Positions 52,601 to 59,357 of a stretch of 64,000 bases of DNA are shown in pieces. This DNA is from Cyanobacteria bacterium OH_PDB_230 (lineage in GTDB: Bacteria > Cyanobacteriota > Vampirovibrionia > Gastranaerophilales > Gastranaerophilaceae). The notes beneath the pieces were generated by a model. The model saw nothing but the letters and a program-made list of their open reading frames with translations, made no database searches and was not told the origin of the DNA. Position 1 is the stretch's first letter. Each line of letters opens with the position of its first letter. The stretch covers positions 62,001 through 126,000 of the forward strand of contig JAEZSO010000001.1 of assembly GCA_023421795.1 (NCBI GenBank). Reading direction: 5' to 3'. The translations under genes were made by a program, and so were the position numbers.

Positions 52601-52883
52601 AAAGACTGTCGCAGAGCACCTAAGACAAGAAGGTTATGATGTAATCGCAGGCATGGAAATCGCTGGTTTTAGTACAGACCTTATTGTTAAAAACCCTTTA
52701 GGAGATATTGTTCTGGTTGAATGTGACGGCGTGGAAGATAACAAAAAAATGTACAATACCCAGGTTAAAAAACATGTTATCCTCGAGAGATCCGGACTAA
52801 AAATAATTAGAATTTCATACCGTGAATGGCACCATAGTTCTCAGGCATGCGTGGATAGGTTAAAGAACGCATTTGTTGATTAA
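49668..52883 (+). CDS. Upf1-like SF1 helicase fused to a Vsr/MTES_1575-like nuclease
   Basis: This 1,071-residue protein joins an unknown N-terminal region (about 1-330, with an acidic linker), a DNA2/NAM7-type SF1B helicase and a C-terminal nuclease. Helicase motifs are complete: Walker A G-P-P-G-T-G-K-S near 363, a long coiled-coil insertion, Walker B A-I-I-D-E-A-S-Q-C-D, V-G-D-D-K-Q-L-P, H-T-F-Q-G-D-E-R-D and N-V-A-I-T-R-A-R. The C-terminal domain (about 975-1070) has E in F-E-K-T-V-A-E-H-L, D in F-S-T-D-L-I-V, and E1018-C-D-G, the pattern of Vsr/MTES_1575 endonucleases. Similar helicase-nuclease fusions act in phage defence, for example Hhe-type proteins, but a repair role is equally possible. 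It is a single-gene unit with its own promoter. Confidence 0.87.
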   Translation: MLQEATKILNSAFHNSFIKRLSLYLHDCVREEVKSSTFRNLKQDKDNKWIFLNNNESVLMPEEVVEGQEVSILSEERLFTRFNEPLSLDGSNSYLTELMIQTEMSQKDKYLIYGYLFLVGKSNKSKKHNEFLTPLLYMPCKLEREGLNINCILQDEVLSLNTGALTALMNKNDDEDEMEHMLDGLLDVVPELPLTEESLQIFLTTLKSIIPDLEVKVTHEDDETENNLSSTPSEFKEAKVINYDNLDEITEEEEKPKLKVKIEKVSLTNQSAIILTKRPVVTAGVLHELTQISEKSSGIFRETALNIVNEEYLQGKGKIIDKPSKKDKQLKDFVAVTPLSLSDSQEDVIKKIEENPLVAVYGPPGTGKSQTIVNLVSHLIANGKTVLVASRMDKATDVVAERLNELGAPYLALRAGRPNYQKQLSFALQDLISNKVDLDTGYENAVLVDVKDMHNLINTIRELEAKSEDIINLENEWHTIVSEREENEKKLGKSVFITKKLKQDEIQEVEKLVSNLEKNLEKSGIFVDMSNKVNSFNLRRLLKLIDFNPDYENIERLRQELKLSALSAKARTIEAKIFKIGNLHQLLAQIKLLKKKQRNLAVEILRGKRREALKGLLRDQIKRQRLIVHTKALVERKRNLQNRLLEDEDFKPLLEAFPCWCVTTYAVSGSLPMKPGLFDVAIIDEASQCDIASCFPILFRSKKAVIVGDDKQLPHLSFLEKAKEQSFLSQYEIPDKYQLMWRFRTNSMFDLANYYSTSPVLLDEHFRSLAPIIDFSNKEFYGSRMRIMSKNFEDNKVLELYIVPDGKVDYETTRNMPETEAIVKKLHEIILEDNKEKTSDKEPVSIGIISPFRGQVDMLTKAISQVFSETTLRKHRIEVGTAHTFQGDERDIMILSWTVANNSFVQSLTFLQKPNLFNVAITRARKKLISFLSKDPKSLPPGLLRDYIEYVETYQNRNSLKLSLDSEIDENIYKNKFEKTVAEHLRQEGYDVIAGMEIAGFSTDLIVKNPLGDIVLVECDGVEDNKKMYNTQVKKHVILERSGLKIIRISYREWHHSSQACVDRLKNAFVD

Positions 52884-53009
52884 TCGGTCAAATATTTATT
52901 TTGTATAAATGTAAAATAACTGTTTTTAATTAGCTTATTATGGCAAATATTGTTCCTCGATTGTTTTATTAAAGTTATACCGTTTAACTTAATCTGGAGG
53001 GGAACATTA

Positions 53010-53900
53010 ATGACAGCTATTAACGGCGACAATCAGCAGTATAAGAAACCTGGTGTTGGTGCTTGTGTAGGAGGAGTATTAGTTGGATCTGCTGTTTCTA
53101 CGGCAGTGCAATATCCTGCCCAAGTTATATCTCCCAATTTAATGAAAAAAATGGCCAAATTAAGCAATGATTTAACAGCGGATGAATTTACTTCTATAAA
53201 AGACGCTTTCTCTAAAGTTGTTAAAAATTCGGGTCTTTCAGACAAGGGCGTTGAAATAATAAGGGCTACAGCTGAGAACTCTAAAGAAATTAACGAGATA
53301 ATGGCAAAAGAGCTCGAGAATGGATTTACATCAAAAATAATGCCTAAATCTTTCAAGGAGTTCATGGGAAAAACATATAGCTCCATGGTTAAAAACGGTG
53401 AAAATGCTTTTTATGCATTTAAATCTAAAAAAATAGTTCTGCCGGAAGGAAAACAGCTTGCCTTGGCTTCATTCCACGAAGCCGGACATGCAGTAAATCA
53501 TACAATAAGCAAAATCGGTAAAATTCTGCAAAAATCCAGACCGCTACAAAAATTAGCGATACCAATAGCATTAATTGCCCTTTGGAAAACCAAAAAAGCC
53601 CCCGGTGAAGAACCTAAAAACGGAGTGGATAAAGCAACAACGTTTGTTAAAAATAATGCAGGAAAATTAACTTTCGCAGCATTCTTGCCAACTCTTTTAG
53701 AAGAAGGTTTAGCTTCCTTTAGAGGCAATAAATTTGCTAAACAACTTTTAACTCCGGATTTAGCGAAGAAAGTCGCCAAAACAAATGCTTTTGGGTTTGC
53801 TACTTATCTTGCAATGGCAGCATTATCATCTTTGGGAATAGCAGCCGCAGTCAAAGTTAAAGATTCTATTGCTAAACCAAAACCTGTAGAAAAAGCGTAA
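53010..53900 (+). CDS. Membrane protein with HEAGH zinc-metalloprotease motif, unknown
   Basis: This 296-residue protein has a hydrophobic N-terminal stretch (about 17-40), a charged helical part, then H156-E-A-G-H160 in F-H-E-A-G-H-A-V-N-H, the zinc motif style of FtsH/M41 proteases. Downstream, L-L-E231-E232-G-L-A-S offers a glutamate as a possible third ligand, and hydrophobic helices lie near 183-192 and 262-282. The rest resembles no protease I know, so peptidase activity is inferred from motifs only. The start is the ATG at 53010, after GGAGGGG; a frame reaching 52950 lacks such a site. A strong terminator follows, so it is monocistronic. Confidence 0.65.
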   Translation: MTAINGDNQQYKKPGVGACVGGVLVGSAVSTAVQYPAQVISPNLMKKMAKLSNDLTADEFTSIKDAFSKVVKNSGLSDKGVEIIRATAENSKEINEIMAKELENGFTSKIMPKSFKEFMGKTYSSMVKNGENAFYAFKSKKIVLPEGKQLALASFHEAGHAVNHTISKIGKILQKSRPLQKLAIPIALIALWKTKKAPGEEPKNGVDKATTFVKNNAGKLTFAAFLPTLLEEGLASFRGNKFAKQLLTPDLAKKVAKTNAFGFATYLAMAALSSLGIAAAVKVKDSIAKPKPVEKA

Positions 53901-53919
53901 TTTAAATAATTATTATTTA

Positions 53920-53951
53920 AAAACAGATGCGATTTTAGCATCTGTTTTTTT
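53920..53951 (+). terminator. Intrinsic terminator after the HEAGH gene
   Basis: AAACAGATGC pairs perfectly with GCATCTGTTT around a seven-base loop, followed by further T residues. Confidence 0.92.
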
Positions 53952-54045
53952 ATGCAGAAAAACAAATCCGACAATTGTTAAGAAATATTTCATAAGTATA
54001 TAAAAATGATAGCAAATTTAGCAATTTTTTATATACAAAATACTT

Positions 54046-54051
54046 TATTAT
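54046..54051 (+). promoter_or_regulatory. -10 element of the U-poor transcript
   Basis: TATTAT lies 10 bases before the ATG of the short basic reading frame. No good -35 is seen at standard spacing. Transcription would begin near 54058, almost at that ATG. Confidence 0.4.
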
Positions 54052-54060
54052 AGTACGAGG

Positions 54061-54168
54061 ATGAGAACACAAAACCCAAGACGGTTAAGACCACAAGAGA
54101 GAAAATCGAGAGAGCTAAGCAAAACACGAGAGAAAAAGAGAAAATCAAAACGAGAGAAAAAGATTTAA
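54061..54168 (+). CDS. Possible 35-residue highly basic peptide
   Basis: This reading frame starts with ATG three bases after the predicted transcription start, so it would be translated almost leaderless; CGAGG directly abuts the ATG. The product is about half lysine/arginine (for example K-R-K-S-K-R-E-K-K) with no hydrophobic core, like ribosome- or nucleic-acid-binding peptides. The 24-base offset of the repeat keeps frame. The strong composition bias could also produce such a frame by chance inside a non-coding RNA, so I rate it only possible. Confidence 0.35.
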   Translation: MRTQNPRRLRPQERKSRELSKTREKKRKSKREKKI

Positions 54169-54239
54169 ACACTAAACACACTACTTACACCACACACTTC
54201 ACACACACACAGAGGAACACAAAAAAATTCCACAACTTC

Positions 54240-54262
54240 AGGTCTTATAGACCTTTTTTTTT
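54240..54262 (+). terminator. Intrinsic terminator of the U-poor transcript
   Basis: AGGTCT-TAT-AGACCT hairpin followed by nine T residues. No annotated gene precedes it within 300 bases, which is itself evidence for the small transcript. Confidence 0.85.
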
Positions 54263-54291
54263 GCTTAATATTAGGTTTTATATAGTATAAA

Positions 54292-54388
54292 ACGCCGGCT
54301 ACAAAAAATGCTAAGTGTAAGCCGTAGTTCAACTCTTCTACCGGACATAGCTTCCGTAATTACTATCCACTTCGGCTTATTTTATTTT
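54292..54388 (+). ncRNA. Second candidate small structured RNA
   Basis: TTGCTT at about 54261 and TAGTAT 16 bases later could form a promoter. Downstream, TAAGCCG (54318-54324) pairs with CGGCTTA (54373-54379), followed by TTTTATTTT; inside lie TAGT/ACTA and a CGGA/TCCG hairpin. AAGTG just before the first arm can pair with CACTT just before the second, which would make an H-type pseudoknot. No reading frame of note is present. I do not recognise an RNA family. Confidence 0.35.
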
Positions 54389-54473
54389 ATGCTTTAGTTA
54401 ATAAAAAAATGCCGTCAAGAACATAGACTGAGATGTCGTTTTGATTTTGCTTTTAATAAAACGATTTACAAGG

Positions 54474-54500
54474 CAAAAAAAATGAGACCGAGGTCTCATG
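54474..54500 (-). terminator. Intrinsic terminator of the 172-residue unknown gene
   Basis: On the minus strand ATGAGAC pairs with GTCTCAT around a four-base loop and is followed by eight T residues. It lies 25 bases after the stop at 54525. Confidence 0.92.
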
Positions 54501-54524
54501 CATAAAAATCAAGTAATAATCGTA

Positions 54525-55043
54525 TTAGGCAAATATGCTTAATGGTTCTGATTCGTTTTTATCTTTCTTAACAGCTGGTTGTTGGTAAGAAAATGGATTA
54601 GAACCTCTTTTATCTTTGTTTAAATTTTGTGATTCAAATATTTGAGCTGATTTTGGAAGAGCGAATACTTCTCTTAAATTTACTTGGTTGTCTTCAGTTA
54701 GAGGAACAATGATTTTTCCTTCAACTGCTTTTGTTGCTTTGTGAGATGTTTGAGCTGCTTGAGCGTTTAAGTATTGAACGTTAGCTATGAAGTTTTGGTT
54801 AAGTTTTACATCAACGCCAGCGTTTCTTATAGCTACTTGAGAAGCTACTTCAGCATCTGTTCTTTTGCTGTATAAGTCTAAGCCAAGATCTACTCTTTTG
54901 AATTTAGAAAGGTTTAAGTTGTCTAATTCAACAGATTGAATAGATTGTTTATCGAAAATTTGGCTAGTGATGTCTTTAACAGCTTGTACATCGATAGCTG
55001 GAGTATTTATTTTAGATGTATAGTTTGTGATGTTAAGACTCAT
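54525..55043 (-). CDS. Lineage-type soluble protein, unknown
   Basis: This 172-residue protein has no membrane helix or signal peptide. It begins M-S-L-N-I-T-N-Y-T-S-K-I-N-T-P, is rich in N, Q and S, and shows a D-L-G-L-D-L-Y-S-K-R-T-D segment near residue 55; the C-terminus is charged and probably disordered. I recognise no family. The ATG at 55043 is preferred because GGA lies 7 bases upstream, whereas an ATG two codons earlier is too close to it. A strong terminator follows, so it is a single-gene unit. Confidence 0.65.
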   Translation of the reverse strand: MSLNITNYTSKINTPAIDVQAVKDITSQIFDKQSIQSVELDNLNLSKFKRVDLGLDLYSKRTDAEVASQVAIRNAGVDVKLNQNFIANVQYLNAQAAQTSHKATKAVEGKIIVPLTEDNQVNLREVFALPKSAQIFESQNLNKDKRGSNPFSYQQPAVKKDKNESEPLSIFA

Positions 55044-55354
55044 TGCCATTTCCCGTTATTACTTATGTTTTATACTTCGACATAGTTAGTAGAAATCTTA
55101 AGCTTTTTGTATGAGGTTGTTACATTTGTTTACATAATTTCTATATAAATGTATTTAATTATTATAATGATTGATTTTCAGACTTTTAGGTATTTTATCT
55201 ACAACTAAAGTATAAAGTTTTGTAAACAACATCAAAGTTTAAATTCACATGTGCCGATAAGTTTAAAGTGAGGTTTTTTATTATAAAAATTTCGCCCCGA
55301 TCCTAAATCAAAAACAAGGATTAAATAAAAGAGAAGAACAAAATAGGAAGACAC
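55044..55354. other. Divergent AT-rich intergenic region
   Basis: About 310 bases between divergent genes. TATAAT-like words occur near 55163 (ATTATTATAATG) but I cannot assign a full promoter with confidence. No reading frame or strong hairpin was seen. AGGAAG precedes the plus-strand start codon by 5 bases. Confidence 0.4.
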
Positions 55355-56722
55355 ATGAAAGAAGAAAAATTAGAACAAGGGGTATCTCTATTTTCACGCA
55401 GCGCGGATTTGATGGATGCTGACCCTTTAGAAGAGATTTTTGCTTTAAATTTGGGAGATTTCTTGGCTGAACATCTTATATCAGATGATCTTGCGCAGAA
55501 AATCGGTCATAAACCGGTTGATAAAACAGCTAGCCTGAAAAATCAGCTAAAAGAACTTATTTCGATTTATTCTATAGATAATACATTGAGTATTCTTGGT
55601 TTTAACAACAAAGAAGACTATATTATCTACAATTCTATTGCCAAAACTATAAAGCAGATGCTGGATATTGATGCTTGTCATGTGTTTTTGTCAAAGGATA
55701 ATGCAAAAGGGCTTGATAAAACAAAAAATGATTTAGTTTTAGTCGGCTCTTCATTGGATTTTAATGATGATGTCTATTCATATGATATCGGCTACAGCAT
55801 TGCAGATAAAACTTTAGCAGCAAAAGCATATAATTCCCAAAAAACTGTCGAGATTAAAAATTGCAGCTCTAGTGAAGAATTCAAGCCGATTTTGAAATTA
55901 AACGAAGATAAAGCCTCTTACTATGTCGCTGTTCCAATGCATAATAACGTTGAGACAGTCGGCGTAATTGTAATACAGAATTACTCAGAAAAAACCTTAT
56001 CTTCTGAATTCATCGAGCTTATTGAAGTTACATCTAAGTTATTTGCTACTTCAATGACTCTTCAAAAACTTACAGAAGAAACCGCAAGGTTAATTGAAAG
56101 CGAAGATGTCTCATTGTTGCAATTGCAACAAAACCGTGCGGAGCTCACTTCTTTGATTGGAGACCTTGGCGATGAGCAGCAATTATTCGTAGAAAACCTT
56201 GCCAGAGCTGTAGATGCCAAGAGTCAGTTTAAGAATACCCATTCTCAGGAAGTAGCTGATTTGGCCAGAGATCTTTCTACGTATATTGAATTAAATGAAA
56301 AAACAAAAGACTTAATATATTATGCCGCTTTACTTAGAAACATAGGTAAAATTACCCTTCCTGAAGAGCTGTTTAATAAAAAAGAAAAGCTTTCAAAAGA
56401 AGATTGGGAAAAACTTCAAAACCATCCTAACGTAGGCGTTAACCTCCTTATGAGCATAAACTTCCTATCAGAAGTCATACCTTACATTCACTATCACAAA
56501 GAAAGATGGGATGGCAGAGGTGAACCTGAAGGCTTGAAGGGTTATAGCATTCCTTTAGGCTCAAGAATTATAGCGGTGGCAGATGCTTATAGTGCACTGG
56601 TTTCTGACCGTTCATTCAGAGAAGCTATGTCTGTCGACAAAGCTCTTGAGATAATCAAAGAAGAATCTCAAATAAAGTGGGATCCGGTAATCGTAGATGC
56701 GCTTATAAATCTGAAAAAATAA
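55355..56722 (+). CDS. GAF-like plus degenerate HD-GYP domain protein
   Basis: This 455-residue protein has an N-terminal helical part, a GAF-like sensory domain (about 85-235) and an HD-GYP domain (about 275-455). The HD-GYP fold is well kept (N-T-H-S-Q-E-V, N-H-P-N-V-G, L-G-S-R-I-I-A-V-A-D-A-Y) but key residues are changed. The H-D pair is R328-N329, the Y-H-H-E motif is Y-H-K-E, and G-Y-P is G-E-P (389-391). It has therefore probably lost c-di-GMP hydrolysis and may act as a sensor or scaffold. The start has AGGAAG nearby. The hydrolase-like gene follows 36 bases later. Confidence 0.88.
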   Translation: MKEEKLEQGVSLFSRSADLMDADPLEEIFALNLGDFLAEHLISDDLAQKIGHKPVDKTASLKNQLKELISIYSIDNTLSILGFNNKEDYIIYNSIAKTIKQMLDIDACHVFLSKDNAKGLDKTKNDLVLVGSSLDFNDDVYSYDIGYSIADKTLAAKAYNSQKTVEIKNCSSSEEFKPILKLNEDKASYYVAVPMHNNVETVGVIVIQNYSEKTLSSEFIELIEVTSKLFATSMTLQKLTEETARLIESEDVSLLQLQQNRAELTSLIGDLGDEQQLFVENLARAVDAKSQFKNTHSQEVADLARDLSTYIELNEKTKDLIYYAALLRNIGKITLPEELFNKKEKLSKEDWEKLQNHPNVGVNLLMSINFLSEVIPYIHYHKERWDGRGEPEGLKGYSIPLGSRIIAVADAYSALVSDRSFREAMSVDKALEIIKEESQIKWDPVIVDALINLKK

Positions 56723-56758
56723 TACGAGAGAAAGAACATAAAGTTAATAGGCAAAGTT

Positions 56759-57688
56759 ATGAGAAAAAAAATAAGAGAGAGTGGTGCTTGTTTGCTTCAA
56801 AAAATGAATCAGGCAACCGGCAAATTTATTTATATAGCTAAGGGTTTTTCTAAATACAGAAAAACTCTGGCAGTGTGTTTTTTGGTTTTGATTTTCTGTT
56901 TCACGACCGTGACAGCTGCTTTTTCTGCAGGTGTAAGCAAAAAATCCTCTAAATCGGATATCGACATAGAGTTTGAAACCAAAGACGGATTTTTAATCCA
57001 TGGGAAACTCTCTTTACCCAAAGAAAAAAGAGCTAAATACCCGCTTGTAGTCTTGCTTCATTCAATAGGTTATTCAAGCAAATACTGGCTGGATATGCCT
57101 TCTCAGTTTAATCAGGCCGGTTTTGCCGTTTTGGCTGTTGACTTTAGAGGCCATGGCTCCAGTACATATGATAAAAATTTCAAGAAAAAATATTGGCTTT
57201 ATATGTCTGAAAAAAGTTATTTGGAATATCCTTCAGATATTTTGAGTCTTATTCAATACATGGGCGAAAATTATAAGAATATATCAATATCTCACATGGT
57301 CATAGTGGGTGCCGATATCGGAGCTAACACGGCTGTTTTGGTTGCTGATAAGATGAAAGTCAAACCTAAAGCAATAGTCTTGTTATCGCCTTCCACAAAG
57401 TTTAAAGGACTTTATATACCAATTTCTCTGGCAAATTTAGGTTCCACTCCAATTTTGGTGGGGATAAGCGGTAAAGATAAATATTCAATAAGTCAGGCAA
57501 ATTATTTAAAAAGGTTTGCTCAGGGTGAATTTACGATAAAAGCATACCCCAACGGAGGCATAGGCATTTTAATGCTGAAAGTGAATCCTGGAATGAATGT
57601 TGACATTGTGAATTGGGTGGTAAAAAAATATAATGCAATAGCTACACCAATCCCTGCTCCTGCTGCTTCTAAAAAACCTAAAAAATAA
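56759..57688 (+). CDS. Membrane-anchored alpha/beta-hydrolase fold protein with altered active site
   Basis: This 309-residue protein has a membrane anchor at about 36-57 and an external alpha/beta-hydrolase domain (about 68-290). The fold signs are clear: Y-P-L-V-V-L-L-H-S-I-G, F-A-V-L-A-V-D-F-R-G-H-G-S-S. The nucleophile elbow reads G184-A-D186-I-G188, with Asp instead of Ser, and the usual catalytic His region reads N-G-G-I-G-I without histidine. It is thus probably inactive as an esterase or has a different role. A P/A/K-rich tail ends the chain. It may be cotranscribed with the upstream HD-GYP-like gene. Confidence 0.83.
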   Translation: MRKKIRESGACLLQKMNQATGKFIYIAKGFSKYRKTLAVCFLVLIFCFTTVTAAFSAGVSKKSSKSDIDIEFETKDGFLIHGKLSLPKEKRAKYPLVVLLHSIGYSSKYWLDMPSQFNQAGFAVLAVDFRGHGSSTYDKNFKKKYWLYMSEKSYLEYPSDILSLIQYMGENYKNISISHMVIVGADIGANTAVLVADKMKVKPKAIVLLSPSTKFKGLYIPISLANLGSTPILVGISGKDKYSISQANYLKRFAQGEFTIKAYPNGGIGILMLKVNPGMNVDIVNWVVKKYNAIATPIPAPAASKKPKK

Positions 57689-57767
57689 ATTCATCTATTA
57701 TAATGATTTCGTATGCCTAATATTTTTATATACTGAACAAATAGATGTAATAAAATATTGGGGAATT

Positions 57768-58646
57768 ATGGCAAGAGTTAGCAATAAAAAGCTTAAGGAG
57801 AATTTTCAGCAACCTGAGTTAAAGGTCGTTGATAAACCAAAGGTTCAAACAAAGCCTTATAGTGACATTGATTTAAATAATTGGAAAGAATATTCTCATA
57901 TAAAAACAGATACTTGGTGGGAATTCGACTCCAGAGACAGATCAAATGGCCATTCTAACGAGTACCATGGCAATTATATTCCTCAAATTGCCCAGCAGTT
58001 GTATGAAAGATTTACAAAAAAGAATGATATTATTTTAGATTTGTTTTTGGGATCTGGTACCTCTGCAATCGAAGCTATTAACATGGGTAGAAGATGTATA
58101 GGAGTTGAACTCAAACCCGAGTTGGCAGAGCAGATCAGCGAGAAGTTTTCTCCCAAGGAACTCGTTTTGGAAGCTAATATAATCTGTGCAGACAGTGCTT
58201 CAAAAGTCGCAAAAGATAAAATTCAGGCAAGGCTGGACATCCTGGGCAAAGAAAAAGCTCAATTCTTGATGCTTCATCCGCCTTATGACAACATAATTAA
58301 ATTTTCCGATAAAGAGGAAGATTTATCTAACTGTGCTTCAACAGAAGCCTTCTATGATTTGTTCGGAAAAGTTGCTAAAAATGGTTATGATTTGCTTGAG
58401 AAAGGACGTTTTGCTGCATTAATTATCGGCGATAAGTATGCCAATGGACAAATTTATCCCTTAGGCTCTGAATGCGCAAGAAAGATGAATGAACTCGGAT
58501 TTATCACAAAAGCAATAATCATCAAAAATATTGAAGGTAACGAAAGAGCAAAAGGCAAAACGGCTAATTTATGGAGATATAGAGCCCTAAATGGCGGTTT
58601 TTATATTTTTAAACACGAATATATTTATATCTTCCAAAAAATATAG
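57768..58646 (+). CDS. Orphan DNA methyltransferase (N4-cytosine/N6-adenine family)
   Basis: This 292-residue SAM-dependent methylase has motif I D91-L-F-L-G-S-G-T-S99 and motif IV H170-P-P-Y173, with motif I first in the chain. The N-terminal Y-H-G-N-Y-I-P-Q-I-A-Q-Q-L and following I-L-D-L-F segment match the DNA-methylase group, and the C-terminal H-E-Y-I-Y-I-F-Q-K resembles its usual end. The catalytic motif usually reads D/N/S-P-P-Y, so H-P-P-Y is atypical. No restriction enzyme is adjacent. It may be a regulatory or protective methylase; an RNA methylase is less likely. Confidence 0.82.
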   Translation: MARVSNKKLKENFQQPELKVVDKPKVQTKPYSDIDLNNWKEYSHIKTDTWWEFDSRDRSNGHSNEYHGNYIPQIAQQLYERFTKKNDIILDLFLGSGTSAIEAINMGRRCIGVELKPELAEQISEKFSPKELVLEANIICADSASKVAKDKIQARLDILGKEKAQFLMLHPPYDNIIKFSDKEEDLSNCASTEAFYDLFGKVAKNGYDLLEKGRFAALIIGDKYANGQIYPLGSECARKMNELGFITKAIIIKNIEGNERAKGKTANLWRYRALNGGFYIFKHEYIYIFQKI

Positions 58647-58804
58647 TTTTAGTTTACATATCAGAACACACATTCGTATTTAATAATATCATGCTATACT
58701 ATACAAAATATTACATTTAGGTTCATATTTTGCAATTTTTTCATAGACTTTTTTACGTATTTATGTGATAGTAATAATGTTACAATATTTGAAAGAACGT
58801 TTTT

Positions 58805-59104
58805 ATGAATTATCAAAATTTCCAAGACCAAGAACTAACATGTGCTGATTGCGGTGTTACTTTTGCATTCTCAGCTGAGGATCAAGAATTTTACGCGCAA
58901 AGAGGGTTTTCAACTCCAAAAAGATGCCCGGGATGCCGCTCTGCTAGAAAAACATCTAGCCAAAGAGGCGGTCAAAGAAGATCTTCTTCTTATGACAGAC
59001 CTAAATACACAGTTACTTGTAGCGCTTGCGGTTGTGAAACAACAGTTCCTTTTGAGCCAAAAGGTGATAGACCTGTTTACTGTTCAGACTGCTACAGAAA
59101 ATAG
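58805..59104 (+). CDS. Small double zinc-ribbon protein
   Basis: This 99-residue protein has two cysteine pairs in each half: C13-x2-C16 with C42-x2-C45 (zinc-ribbon of the zf-trcl type, with the family's F-Y-x-x-x-G-F-x-x-P-x-R-C-x-x-C pattern), and C-S-A-C with C-S-D-C near the end. An arginine/serine-rich linker joins them. Such proteins often bind nucleic acid, but this family's function is not established. The basic 34-residue gene begins 13 bases after it with a strong ribosome site, so they share a transcript ending in the terminator at 59243-59276. Confidence 0.85.
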   Translation: MNYQNFQDQELTCADCGVTFAFSAEDQEFYAQRGFSTPKRCPGCRSARKTSSQRGGQRRSSSYDRPKYTVTCSACGCETTVPFEPKGDRPVYCSDCYRK

Positions 59105-59117
59105 TTAGGAGAATCAA

Positions 59118-59222
59118 TTGGCTAAGAACAACCAAAAAAAGGAAAAAGCTGAACGTAATAAATTAAATGCTAATAAATATAAGAAAAGAACAAACAAATT
59201 TTCTAGAAGAGGCAGTAATTAG
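59118..59222 (+). CDS. 34-residue basic peptide, unknown
   Basis: A TTG start is preceded by TAGGAG with 6 bases spacing, one of the better ribosome sites in the window. The product (M-A-K-N-N-Q-K-K-E-K-A-E-R-N-K and onward to F-S-R-R-G-S-N) is nearly all lysine, arginine, asparagine and glutamine. It follows the zinc-ribbon gene and precedes a strong terminator. It may be a nucleic-acid- or ribosome-associated peptide. I do not know a family. Confidence 0.6.
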   Translation: MAKNNQKKEKAERNKLNANKYKKRTNKFSRRGSN

Positions 59223-59242
59223 TAATTAGTTTTTCCAACTTA

Positions 59243-59276
59243 AAAAAGACCAGATGATGAATCTGGTCTTTTTGTG
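59243..59276 (+). terminator. Intrinsic terminator after the zinc-ribbon pair
   Basis: AAAAAGACCAGAT pairs perfectly with ATCTGGTCTTTTT around GATGA. Confidence 0.93.
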
Positions 59277-59310
59277 TAATATAAGAGTTTTATAATGGCA
59301 AAAACGCCAA

Positions 59311-59343
59311 ACAAAAAAGGAAGCTATAAGCTTCCTTTTTTTA
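59311..59343 (-). terminator. Intrinsic terminator of the hydrogenase operon
   Basis: On the minus strand AAAAAAAGGAAGCT pairs with AGCTTCCTTTTTT around a three-base loop, 15 bases after the hydA stop. Confidence 0.92.
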
Positions 59344-59357
59344 ATAGATTATATTGA

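Larger units (their letters stand above)
54058..54262 (+). ncRNA. Candidate U-poor small transcript with its own terminator
   Basis: Between a -10-like element and a perfect terminator (AGGTCT/AGACCT with TAT loop and nine T residues at 54240-54262) lie about 180 bases that are almost free of T on this strand and rich in A, then C and G. A 14-base direct repeat (ACGAGAGAAAAAGA at 54126 and 54150, 24 bases apart) and related GAGAGAAAA pieces occur in the first half; the second half is an AC-rich run. Such sequence would stay unpaired in RNA. It may act as a small RNA, encode the short peptide at 54061-54168, or both. Confidence 0.5.

Noticed and set aside
54169..54239. AC-rich run as a tandem repeat or CRISPR-like array
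   Set aside because: The CA-rich words are irregular, with no repeat-spacer periodicity.
58842..59108. An 88-codon frame overlapping the zinc-ribbon gene
   Set aside because: The other frame encodes paired cysteine motifs with the correct zinc-ribbon pattern; this one is a shadow.
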